Source of the DNA: Kiloniellales bacterium
GTDB taxonomy: Bacteria > Pseudomonadota > Alphaproteobacteria > Kiloniellales > JAKSDN01
Assembly (NCBI GenBank): GCA_028280455.1
Contig: JANQLT010000183.1
Location: forward strand, 1 to 45,369
Length of the DNA: 45,369 bases
Reading direction: 5' to 3'
This document shows positions 1 through 7,454 of the stretch, piece after piece; position 1 is the first letter of the stretch, and each line of letters starts with the position of its first letter. The notes below the pieces were generated by a model. The model made no database searches, was not told the DNA's origin, and saw nothing but the letters and a program-made list of their open reading frames with translations. The position numbers and the translations under genes are program-made.

Positions 1-283
1 CCTTGATCAATGGCGGGAAGCGCTCGAACGGCTGGTGCGCCGACAGCATGTCGTTATAGGCGGTGACGATGGCGACGTTAGGCCGGGTCCCGCCCGACAG
101 CGCCTGCTTGTCGTCGCGGCCGCCGGCCGCGAAGCCGTGCGCCAGGTTGCCGCAGGACAGCGCCACTCGCCGCGGGCCGCGGGCCGCGGCGGCGCGGATG
201 TGATCGAGATAGCGCGTCCGGGTCTCCCGGCTGCGCGCGGCGATGCGTTCGGTAACGTCGTGGATGCGTGGATTGAGGGTCAT
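1..283 (-). CDS. edd: Phosphogluconate dehydratase, N-terminal part (cut by window edge)
   Basis: The minus-strand frame starts at the ATG at 283-281 and runs off the left edge, leaving about 94 codons. It reads MTLNPRIHDVTERIAARS, then ALSCGNLAHGF and YNDMLSAHQPFERFP, the conserved N-terminal blocks of the IlvD/Edd dehydratases, which carry an iron-sulfur cluster (the cysteine of SCGN lies in this region). The enzyme converts 6-phosphogluconate to 2-keto-3-deoxy-6-phosphogluconate in the cytosolic Entner-Doudoroff pathway. It lies 54 bases downstream of zwf on the same strand, so the two are probably co-transcribed. The usual pgl gene is not between them. The Edd rather than IlvD call rests on this N-terminus and on the zwf neighbour. 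Confidence 0.92.
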   Translation of the reverse strand, partial: MTLNPRIHDVTERIAARSRETRTRYLDHIRAAAARGPRRVALSCGNLAHGFAAGGRDDKQALSGGTRPNVAIVTAYNDMLSAHQPFERFPPLIK

Positions 284-337
284 GGATCGAGTCCCCGCTC
301 GCTAACCAGTCCGACCATGCAACCGGCGGCCGCGCCG

Positions 338-1813
338 TCAGACGACCTCGTCGTGCCAACTCCGTCCGTCACGCTCGATCAGGGCGATGGCCGCCGTCGG
401 CCCCCAGCCGCCGGCGCGGTAGGGCTTCGGCTCCTGGTTCTTCGCATGCCAGCCGTCGAGGATCGGCTCGACCCAGCCCCAGGCCGCCTCGACCTCGTCC
501 CGGCGCATGAACAGCGTCGGGTTGCCGCGCACCACGTCCATCAGCAGCCGCTCGTAGGCGTCGGGATAGCGCACCTTGAAGGCTTCCGCGAAGCTCAGGT
601 TCAAGGGGCCCGCCCTGAGCCGCATGCCGCCCGGTCCCGGGTCCTTGGTCATCAGCGTCAGCTTCACGCCCTCGTCCGGCTGCAGGCGCACGACCAGGCT
701 GTTGGCCTGGATCTCGCCGGTATCGCTCGGGAAGATCGAATGCGGGATCTCGCGGAACTGGATGACGATCTCGGACTTGCGCGCCGGCAGCCGCTTGCCC
801 GTCCGCAGATAGAACGGCGTGCCGGCCCAGCGCCAGTTCTCGACCTCGGCCTTCAGCACGACGAAGGTCTCGGTGTCGCTCGCCTCGGCGCCGATCTCCT
901 GGAGATAGCCGGGCGCGATGGCGCCGTCGACGGCGCCGTCGCGGTACTGGCCGCGCACGGTCTTCGCCGCCACGTCGTCCGCGACGATCGGCTTTAGCGC
1001 CCGCAGCACCTTCAGCTTCTCGTCGCGCACCGCGTCGGCGTCGAACTCGGTCGGCGGCTCCATCGCCACCAGGCAGAGCAGTTGCAGGATATGGTTCTGC
1101 ACCATGTCCCGCAGGGCGCCGGCCTTGTCGTAATAGGCGGCGCGGCCCTCGGCGCCGATGCTCTCGGCCACGGTGATCTGCACATGGTCGATGGCGGCGT
1201 GGCTCCACAGCGGCTCGAACAGCGAGTTGGCGAAGCGCAGCGCCATCAGGTTCTGCACCGTCTCCTTGCCGAGATAATGGTCGATGCGGAAGATCTGCTG
1301 CTCGGCGAACACCGCGCCGACCGCGTCGTTGATCGCGCGCGCCGATTCCAGGTCGTGGCCGATCGGCTTCTCCAGCACGATGCGGCTGTTGGGGCCGGCC
1401 AGCCCGGCGGCGGCGAGGTGGCGGCTGATCGGCCCGAACAGGTCGGGCGCGGTGGCCAGATAGAACACGCGGACACGATCGCCGTCGGCGAGCTTGGCGG
1501 TCAGCAGGTCCCAGCCGTCGCCGCCGGCCGCGTCGAGGGCCACATAGTCGAGGCGGCCCAGGAAGCGTCGCAGGCAGTCGGCGTCGATGTCCTCGGCCGG
1601 CACGTAGTCGCGCAGTGCCTTGGTGACCGTCTCGAGATAGGCGTCGCGGGCCATGTCCCGGCGCGACACGGCGATGAACCGGCTTTCCGGCGGCATCTGT
1701 TCGTCGCGGTCGCGGTAGTAGAGTGCCGGCAGCAGCTTGCGCAGCGTCAGATCGCCGGTGCCGCCGAAGACGACCAGGTCGAAGACCCCAACGGGAATGA
1801 TTTGCGCGGTCAC
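338..1813 (-). CDS. zwf: Glucose-6-phosphate 1-dehydrogenase
   Basis: This 491-residue protein has the normal family length. Near the N-terminus it has the dinucleotide-binding motif VVFGGTGDLTLRKLLPALY (residues ~13-31), then EKPIGHD and the signature RIDHYLGKETVQN with the substrate-binding His-Tyr and catalytic-region residues, and a C-terminal domain with FYLRTGKRLP. It oxidises glucose 6-phosphate to 6-phosphogluconolactone, producing NADPH or NADH, and feeds the Entner-Doudoroff and pentose phosphate routes. The ATG at 1813 places the Rossmann motif close to the N-terminus as expected. Edd follows directly. The 126 bases upstream (1814-1939) probably hold the promoter, but I could not pick out a convincing one. 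Confidence 0.97.
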   Translation of the reverse strand: MTAQIIPVGVFDLVVFGGTGDLTLRKLLPALYYRDRDEQMPPESRFIAVSRRDMARDAYLETVTKALRDYVPAEDIDADCLRRFLGRLDYVALDAAGGDGWDLLTAKLADGDRVRVFYLATAPDLFGPISRHLAAAGLAGPNSRIVLEKPIGHDLESARAINDAVGAVFAEQQIFRIDHYLGKETVQNLMALRFANSLFEPLWSHAAIDHVQITVAESIGAEGRAAYYDKAGALRDMVQNHILQLLCLVAMEPPTEFDADAVRDEKLKVLRALKPIVADDVAAKTVRGQYRDGAVDGAIAPGYLQEIGAEASDTETFVVLKAEVENWRWAGTPFYLRTGKRLPARKSEIVIQFREIPHSIFPSDTGEIQANSLVVRLQPDEGVKLTLMTKDPGPGGMRLRAGPLNLSFAEAFKVRYPDAYERLLMDVVRGNPTLFMRRDEVEAAWGWVEPILDGWHAKNQEPKPYRAGGWGPTAAIALIERDGRSWHDEVV

Positions 1814-1939
1814 GGGGCAAACTCCAATACGACCGCCATCGGGCCGATGGCCGGCGAGGCCGTCATCATCAAACGGTCTCTTACATCCAACCGAGCATCG
1901 TCGGCAACCACGACGCCAACGGCCGGCCGAATCCAGCCG

Positions 1940-2713
1940 TCAGTTCATGAACACGCCGCCGTTCACGTGCAGCGTCTGGCCGGTGACATAGCCGGCGGCC
2001 TCGCTCAACAGGAACAATGTCGGCCCGACCACGTCGTCGGCCCCGGCGATCCGGCCCAGCGGAATGGTCTTCGCATAGGCGGCGATATCCAGATTCGCGG
2101 GCCGGTCCTCGTCCGACCGTCCGGTGCCGCCGCGCAGGAAGGCCGTGTCGACGGCGCCCGGCGCCACGGCGTTGACGCGGATCTCCGGCGCCCATTCCAG
2201 GGCCAGCGTCCGGGTCATGGCGATCACGCCGGCCTTGGCCGCGCCATAGGCGCCATAGCCCGGCGCCGGCTTGGCGCCCAGGCCCGAAGCCATGTTCACC
2301 AGCGCCGGGCACCGTCCGCGCCGCAGGCCCGGGCGGGCGGCGCGCGCCACCAGATAGGCCGCCTTCAGATTGCCGGCGATGACGGTATCCCAGTCCGCCT
2401 CGCCGATGCCGTCCAGCGGCGCCGTGTCGGCGGTGAAGCCGCAGAGGTTGATCAGCCCGTCAAGCCCGTCCCAGCGCCGCGTCAGCCTGGTGAAGGCGCC
2501 GTCGACCTGTTCCGCGTCGGTCGCGTCCAGCGGGATCGCCATGGACACCCGTTCCGGCGGATGCCGGTTCAGCGAGGCGGGCAGGTCCGCCACCGCCACG
2601 TCGGCGCCGTCGGCCAGCAGCGCCGCCACCACGGCGCGGCCGATGCCGCCGCAGCCGCCGATCACGGCGATCCGTCGCCCGGCCAGCGACGCGCCGTCCC
2701 GCCAGGACGTCAT
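1940..2713 (-). CDS. SDR family NAD(P)-dependent oxidoreductase
   Basis: This is a 257-residue classical short-chain dehydrogenase/reductase. The cofactor loop is GGCGGIGRA (the usual G-x-x-x-G-x-G), the structural Asn is in LINLCG, and the catalytic Ser and Tyr/Lys are in NMASG and YGAAKAG. VNAVAPGAVDTAF and the C-terminal VTGQTLHVNGGVF are typical of the FabG-like branch. The open frame extends much further upstream, but the ATG at 2713 overlaps the stop of the previous gene as ATGA (2710-2713), which fits translational coupling with the racemase-like gene. Its substrate is unknown. By context it may oxidise or reduce an intermediate of the hydantoin/AroM-associated pathway. Confidence 0.9.
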   Translation of the reverse strand: MTSWRDGASLAGRRIAVIGGCGGIGRAVVAALLADGADVAVADLPASLNRHPPERVSMAIPLDATDAEQVDGAFTRLTRRWDGLDGLINLCGFTADTAPLDGIGEADWDTVIAGNLKAAYLVARAARPGLRRGRCPALVNMASGLGAKPAPGYGAYGAAKAGVIAMTRTLALEWAPEIRVNAVAPGAVDTAFLRGGTGRSDEDRPANLDIAAYAKTIPLGRIAGADDVVGPTLFLLSEAAGYVTGQTLHVNGGVFMN

Positions 2714-3414
2714 GCCGGTACCGGCTCCCGGCCGAAGCGCGCCAGGATGGTCTCGGCCAGGCAGAGATTGGACGACAGGATCGGGATCGCCGATCGCGGC
2801 TGCGCCTCCGCGATGGCCGCCAGGGTCGGCAGGCCGGTGCCGGTCAGCAGCACGGCGTCGGCCGCCGACAGGTCGGCCTCGGCCAGCGCCCGGCGGGCGC
2901 TGTCGCCGCCGAGGCCATAGATCGCGGCCGTGTCCTCGCCGCCGATCTCGACCCGGGTTAGGCCGACGATCTCGAAGCCGGCATCGGTCCAATAGGCGAC
3001 CGAGGCGTCCGTCAGCCAGTCGGGATAGGGCGAAACCAGCGCCAGCCGCCTGGCGCCGCGACGGCCGAGCGCGGCCGTGATCGCCGCCGTCGCGGTGACG
3101 ATCGGATAGCCGATCTCGCTGCCGACCTGGCTGGCGATCTGGTTCTCCCACGCGGCGCCGACCAGATAGGACGAGCCGGTGCAGGCGAACGCGAAGCCGT
3201 CCAGCCGCGAGCCGCCATAGGCCGACAGGTAGGTCGGCAGGTCCTCGATATATTCGATCAGGCGCTGCCGGGCGTCGGCCGAGCGGCTGACCAGGCGCGT
3301 CACGTAGTAGTCGACGTCGGCCGGCAGCAGCCGGCGGAACTCCGGTTCGACGGTCGGATTGGCCTGCGGCGTGCCGACGCCGATGCGGATCTGTCCTTGC
3401 CGACTCTCGGTCAT
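2710..3414 (-). CDS. Asp/Glu racemase superfamily protein (maleate isomerase / arylmalonate decarboxylase-like)
   Basis: A 234-residue protein beginning MTESRQGQIRIGVGTPQANP. Two cysteines sit where this superfamily keeps its catalytic pair: FACTGSSYLVG in the first half and LSSNLCLAETIL near the C-terminus. The LALVSPYPDWL and VLLTGTGLPTL blocks resemble maleate cis-trans isomerases and arylmalonate decarboxylases more than amino-acid racemases. An in-frame extension to 3627 adds 71 low-complexity Arg/Pro-rich residues and is probably not translated, so I chose the ATG at 3414. The gene overlaps the SDR by 4 bases and follows the ABC ATPase. It probably catalyses a cofactor-free isomerisation, racemisation or decarboxylation of a small carboxylic acid; the substrate is unknown. 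Confidence 0.85.
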   Translation of the reverse strand: MTESRQGQIRIGVGTPQANPTVEPEFRRLLPADVDYYVTRLVSRSADARQRLIEYIEDLPTYLSAYGGSRLDGFAFACTGSSYLVGAAWENQIASQVGSEIGYPIVTATAAITAALGRRGARRLALVSPYPDWLTDASVAYWTDAGFEIVGLTRVEIGGEDTAAIYGLGGDSARRALAEADLSAADAVLLTGTGLPTLAAIAEAQPRSAIPILSSNLCLAETILARFGREPVPA

Positions 3415-3481
3415 GGAATCGCCGCCGTCCTCGGCACGTCGGCCCGCGCCGCGTGGTGTTTCGCCGGGTCCGTTTCGGTCA

Positions 3482-4345
3482 TCAGGTGTCGGTTGCCGTC
3501 GGCCCGCCGTGGGATCCGGCGCTCGGCGATGGGCTTTCGGCGATCCCGTCGCCCTCGGGCGCGGGCCTGGCATGGGCGGCGAGGCGGGCCTGCTCCTCGA
3601 CCCAGCCGTGGATATATTCGGCGACATGGGCGTCGCCCGACTCGGTCAGGTCGCCGGTCGGACCGGTCCAGCAGATCGCGCCGTCATGCAGCATGGCGAC
3701 ATGGTCCGAGATCACCCGCGCGCTGTCGATATCGTTGGTGATCGAGATCACCGTCGTGTTCAGCTCGCGCACGATCTCGGCGATCAGGTCGCTGATGCCG
3801 TTGCTGAGGATCGGGTCCAGGCCGGCGGTCGGCTCGTCCAGCAGCAGGATCTCCGGCTCGCCGGCGATCGCGCGGGCCAGCGCCACCCGCTTCTGCATGC
3901 CACCCGACAGCTCGGCCGGCATCAGGTCGGCGACGTCGGCGCCCATATGCACCAGCGCCAGCCGCCGGATGGCGATGTCGCGGGCTTCCTGGCGGCTGAC
4001 CTGCTTGGTCTGCAGCAGCCGGAAGGCGATGTTCTCCCAGACCTTCAGGCTGTCGAACAGCGCCGAGCGCTGGAACAGCATGCCGATCTTCTCGAGCTGG
4101 CCGTTCGCGACCCGCCGCGTCCGGGCGCTGTTGGTTTCGTCGCCGTCGATCACCACGCTGCCGGCGTCGGGCCGCACCAGGCCGATGATGCATTTCAGCA
4201 GCACGGTCTTGCCGCTGCCCGACGCGCCCAGCAGCACCCAGGCCTCGCCCGCGCCGATCTCAAGGTCGACGCCGGTCAGCACCGGCTCGCGGCCGAAGGC
4301 CTTGCAGAGATCGCGAACCTGGATTTTCGGATGTGGGGCGCTCAT
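3482..4345 (-). CDS. ABC transporter ATP-binding protein, MlaF/Ttg2A-like
   Basis: This 287-residue ATPase has Walker A GASGSGKT, Q-loop MLFQRSALFDSL, signature LSGGMQKRVALARA and Walker B ILLLDEPTAGLD. The FQRSALFDSLKVWENI and LSGGMQKRV blocks are typical of the phospholipid (Mla) or toluene-tolerance ATPases. No MlaE permease or MlaD/MCE protein lies nearby, so the partner must be elsewhere. The H-loop position reads SITNDIDSARVI, with Asn where nearly all ABC ATPases have His; the codon is AAC. The last ~35 residues are a Ser/Pro/Gly-rich tail. It lies between the hydantoinase and racemase-like genes on the same strand. Whether it serves this cluster or is a bystander is unclear. Confidence 0.87.
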   Translation of the reverse strand: MSAPHPKIQVRDLCKAFGREPVLTGVDLEIGAGEAWVLLGASGSGKTVLLKCIIGLVRPDAGSVVIDGDETNSARTRRVANGQLEKIGMLFQRSALFDSLKVWENIAFRLLQTKQVSRQEARDIAIRRLALVHMGADVADLMPAELSGGMQKRVALARAIAGEPEILLLDEPTAGLDPILSNGISDLIAEIVRELNTTVISITNDIDSARVISDHVAMLHDGAICWTGPTGDLTESGDAHVAEYIHGWVEEQARLAAHARPAPEGDGIAESPSPSAGSHGGPTATDT

Positions 4346-4540
4346 GCGTGGTAACGCGGTGCGGCGGACGACATGGTCCCGATGCGTCCCCCATTTGCGC
4401 CCGCCTTGTCAACCGGGAATCGGTCCCTCGGCGGTACCGCGTGCGATGGGCGCACCCAGGCCGCGATAGCGGCCCGCCGGTCGTCCGGCGCGCCCGCGCA
4501 GGCGCGGATCGTCAGGTGCGGCGCTGTGAGCGACTCAAAT

Positions 4541-6073
4541 CTATCCGATATCGCCGACGACGCGCACGCGCGTGCGCAGCGAGTTGCCGGGCAGGTAGGA
4601 CAATGGCAGGTCCTCGACCTCGACCACCTTCAGCGTCGACGCATCGGCGCCGAAGGCGACGGCGCGTTCCTCGGCAAGCTGCCGGGCCTGATCGATCGCT
4701 GCCTCGCGGCTCAGGTCGCGGAAGATCTGGTCGACCTCGCCGCTGACCTGGGCGATGGCGGCGCCGACGGCGTTGGCGACCTCGCGGTGTGGTACCTGGA
4801 TCACCTCCGAGACGCCGTCGAGCCGGTCCGGCACCAGGAAGCAGCCACCGCCGACGGCGATCAGCGGCACGTCGCCGGCTTCCGTCTTCATGCGGTCGAC
4901 GCCGTCCTCGATCATGCGGTGCATGCGCGCGAAGGCCGCCGTCAGCAGGCCGTCGTCGAGATGCGCGACCCGTGACCGGTCGCCCAGGTCGATCAGGCCG
5001 CGGGCGACGGCGAGGTCGGTGCAGGTCAGTTCGCTGCCGCCGAACACCAGCGCCCGCGAGGTGATCTGATAGCCCGTGCTGGCCGGCCCGATGGTCGGTG
5101 GATCGCCGTCGACCAGCGTGCCGCCGCCCAGGCCCAGCGACAAGAGGTCCGGCATGCGGAACAGCGTGCGCACGCCGCCGATCTCGACGACGTTGTTGGC
5201 CTCGCGCGGGAAGCCGTGGCGCAGGAAGCCGATGTCGGTCGTGGTGCCGCCGACATCGACCACGACGGCGTCGTCGAGCCGCGACAGGAAGGCGGCGCCG
5301 CGCATGCTGTTGGTCGGACCCGAGGCGAAGCTGTAGACCGGAAAGGCCTCGGCCTGTTCCGCCAGCATCACCGTGCCGTCGTTCTGGGTCAGGTACAGCG
5401 GCGCGTCGATGCCGCTGTCGGCGAGCGCGCTCACGAACGCCCGCGTGGTCTTGCGCGCCAGCTCGCCGAGGCAGGCGTTCAGCAGCGCCACGTTCTCGCG
5501 CTCCAGCAGGCCGATACGGCCCAGGTCGTGCGACCGCGTGATGTCGATCCCCGGACAGACGTCGCCCAGGATGTCGGCCGCCGCGTCCTCGCATTCGCCG
5601 GTCAGCGGCGAGAACAGGGCCGAGATCGCCACCGAGCGCACGCCGCTGTCGCGGATGCGCATGGCCGTCTCGCGCATGGTGTCGCGGTCGAACGGCACGA
5701 TCGGCCGGCCGTCATATTCATGCCCGCCCGGCAGCATGTAGATGTCGTGCGGCAGCGCCGCGGCCAGGTCTTCCGGCCAGTCGCAGAAGGGCGGCAGCGA
5801 GGCCGAGGCCGGCAGGCCGATGCGGATCGCCGCCACCGGCATCAGGTCGCGGCGCTGCACCACGGCGTTGGTGAAATGCGTCGTGCCGATCATCACCGCG
5901 TCGATGCTGGCGGGATCGACCGCCGACCGGGCGACGATCTGCCGCAGCGCCTCGGCCACGCCCGATGTCACGTCCTCGGTGGTCGGCGTCTTGATCGAGG
6001 CGGCGATGGCCGCGCCGTCGACCAGCACGGCGTCCGTGTTGGTGCCGCCGACGTCGATGCCGATACGTTTCAT
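4541..6073 (-). CDS. Hydantoinase/oxoprolinase family protein (HyuA-like)
   Basis: A 510-residue protein with the hydantoinase/oxoprolinase N-terminal region MKRIGIDVGGTNTDAVLVDG, the GTTHFTNAVVQRRDL block, FASGPTNSMRGAAFL, the second phosphate-binding motif VVVDVGGTTTDIGF and LGLGGGTLVDGDPPTIGP. The fold is the actin-like ATPase type, and relatives use ATP to open hydantoin or 5-oxoproline rings. The ATG at 6073 overlaps the stop of the DUF917 gene as ATGA (6070-6073), so the longer in-frame extension to 6655 is rejected. No HyuB partner follows. DUF917 and hydantoinase/oxoprolinase genes are often adjacent; here they probably act in turn on a hydantoin-like ring, but this is inference. Confidence 0.92.
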   Translation of the reverse strand: MKRIGIDVGGTNTDAVLVDGAAIAASIKTPTTEDVTSGVAEALRQIVARSAVDPASIDAVMIGTTHFTNAVVQRRDLMPVAAIRIGLPASASLPPFCDWPEDLAAALPHDIYMLPGGHEYDGRPIVPFDRDTMRETAMRIRDSGVRSVAISALFSPLTGECEDAAADILGDVCPGIDITRSHDLGRIGLLERENVALLNACLGELARKTTRAFVSALADSGIDAPLYLTQNDGTVMLAEQAEAFPVYSFASGPTNSMRGAAFLSRLDDAVVVDVGGTTTDIGFLRHGFPREANNVVEIGGVRTLFRMPDLLSLGLGGGTLVDGDPPTIGPASTGYQITSRALVFGGSELTCTDLAVARGLIDLGDRSRVAHLDDGLLTAAFARMHRMIEDGVDRMKTEAGDVPLIAVGGGCFLVPDRLDGVSEVIQVPHREVANAVGAAIAQVSGEVDQIFRDLSREAAIDQARQLAEERAVAFGADASTLKVVEVEDLPLSYLPGNSLRTRVRVVGDIG

Positions 6074-7164
6074 CGCGCCGCCCGCCGGCCGTCGAACACC
6101 GAGACGAAGTCGATGTCGTAGTTGAAGGCGCGCGGGCCGACATGCGCCAGCCCCTTGGGCGTCAGCAGGATCGGCGGCGCCGGCAGCGCGATCACCGTCA
6201 CCCGCTGGCCGTAGCGCAACGACTCGGTGCCGATGGCCTCGCCCGAGACGCTGTCCAGCACGCAGATCAGGTCGGGGCTGGTGATCACGGCCTCGCCGTT
6301 CCGCCGGCCGACGATGAACTCGTTCTGGAAATCGAGGTCGAAGCCGTTGCCGGCGTCGCCGTCCAGGCCTTCCAGTCTGGCCCGACCGCGTAGAAATCCC
6401 TCGGTCGTGCGCCGCTCGATGTCCTGCACCTTGCCGGCGAACAAACGCAGGCCGTCCTCCGATCGCAGAATCGCGTCGATGGGATCGCGGTGCTCGCGCC
6501 GGGCCGCCAGCACCGCCCGGCCCAGATTTATGGCCTTGGTGACGGTATGGAGGATGCCGTGGTCCTTGACCTCGCGGCCGCTGCGCGGCGCCTTGCAGGT
6601 GGCCGCGATCGAGCCCAGCTCGGTGCAGACCTTGCGGCTGATCCGCTCCATCCATTTCCAGCTCGCCGCCCGCGTGACGATCACCTCGTTGTCGCGGATG
6701 TCGGCCTGGGTCAGCGGGAACATCTGCAGGTCGGCGATGGCGAAGCTGGTCATCTGCGCCTCCGGGAAGGCGCGGCCCATGGCGTCGGCGTCGATCACCG
6801 GCATGCCCATCACGGCCGAGACCAGGAACGGCTGGATGGCGTTGCCGCCACCGATCTCGACCGACATCACGGCGCGGAACTTCCGGCCCAGATAGTCTTC
6901 CATCATGCGCACGGGCTTGGCCGCGAACTCCGGGTCCGACAGCCGCTCCTGGCCGACCAGCGGCGCGCCCTGGTTCGAGACCACGGCCACCAGGTCGTCG
7001 TCGTCGAGCGCCGCCGGGTCCATGAGCGAGACGGTGGTGCCGGCTTCGTAGAGCCGCTTGATGTTCAAATAGCCGAGATAGGGGCTGCCGCCGCCGCCGG
7101 TGCCCAGGATCCAGGCGCCGATGGCCAGCGGCTCCAGTTCATCGGCGGTCACGTCTCGCATCAT
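6070..7164 (-). CDS. DUF917 family protein ((thio)hydantoin desulfurase family)
   Basis: A 364-residue full-length member of the former DUF917 family. The N-terminal block IGAWILGTGGGGSPYLGYLN, then VSNQGAPLVGQERL, VMSVEIGGGNAIQPFLVSAVMGMPVIDADAMGRAFPEAQM and FPLTQADIR are the family core; the C-terminal part has DLDFQNEFIV and PDLICVLDSVSGEAI. From memory, the Pfam family has been renamed after S-methyl-thiohydantoin desulfurase, linked to ergothioneine breakdown, where the hydantoin product is then hydrolysed. That fits the coupled hydantoinase gene downstream. There are two consecutive ATG codons (7164 and 7161). It heads the minus arm and faces the AroM-LuxR gene across the divergent region 7165-7454. 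Confidence 0.9.
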   Translation of the reverse strand: MMRDVTADELEPLAIGAWILGTGGGGSPYLGYLNIKRLYEAGTTVSLMDPAALDDDDLVAVVSNQGAPLVGQERLSDPEFAAKPVRMMEDYLGRKFRAVMSVEIGGGNAIQPFLVSAVMGMPVIDADAMGRAFPEAQMTSFAIADLQMFPLTQADIRDNEVIVTRAASWKWMERISRKVCTELGSIAATCKAPRSGREVKDHGILHTVTKAINLGRAVLAARREHRDPIDAILRSEDGLRLFAGKVQDIERRTTEGFLRGRARLEGLDGDAGNGFDLDFQNEFIVGRRNGEAVITSPDLICVLDSVSGEAIGTESLRYGQRVTVIALPAPPILLTPKGLAHVGPRAFNYDIDFVSVFDGRRAAR

Positions 7165-7227
7165 CGCTTGCGTCGTCCCGAACGGCGGCCGGTTGTCGTT
7201 GCCCGAACCCTAGGCGATCGCCGAGAC

Positions 7228-7241
7228 CCACGAAATAGGGG
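7228..7241 (-). promoter_or_regulatory. Candidate operator/promoter element upstream of the DUF917 gene
   Basis: Read on the minus strand this is CCCCTATTTCGTGG. It ends 63 bases before the DUF917 start and lies in the divergent region facing the AroM-LuxR gene. A 12/14 match in the same relative orientation lies 44 bases before the stand-alone AroM gene (9485-9498). The two copies are the only basis for the call; it could be an operator for the LuxR-type regulator or part of the promoters. Confidence 0.35.
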
Positions 7242-7454
7242 CAGGCACGTAGCCGTGGCCGCGCCCGATATCGCCTGCAGCATTGATATAGAGGCAAAAC
7301 CTTATCCTGAGGGCGCCCGCCAGGGCGTGTCTCGAAGGATGCGCCATCGGATGCCGCCGCTCCGCCTTGCCGCCCGCGCGGGATTTCGCGTACCCTTTTC
7401 GTTTCGGACCCGCCGCCGGTGTCGGGGCGGCGGGCGGCACCCGTGGAACAGCGT

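Noticed and set aside
1082-2920. 612-codon plus-strand frame over zwf and the SDR
   Set aside because: Antisense shadow; the minus strand has the full zwf and SDR motifs.
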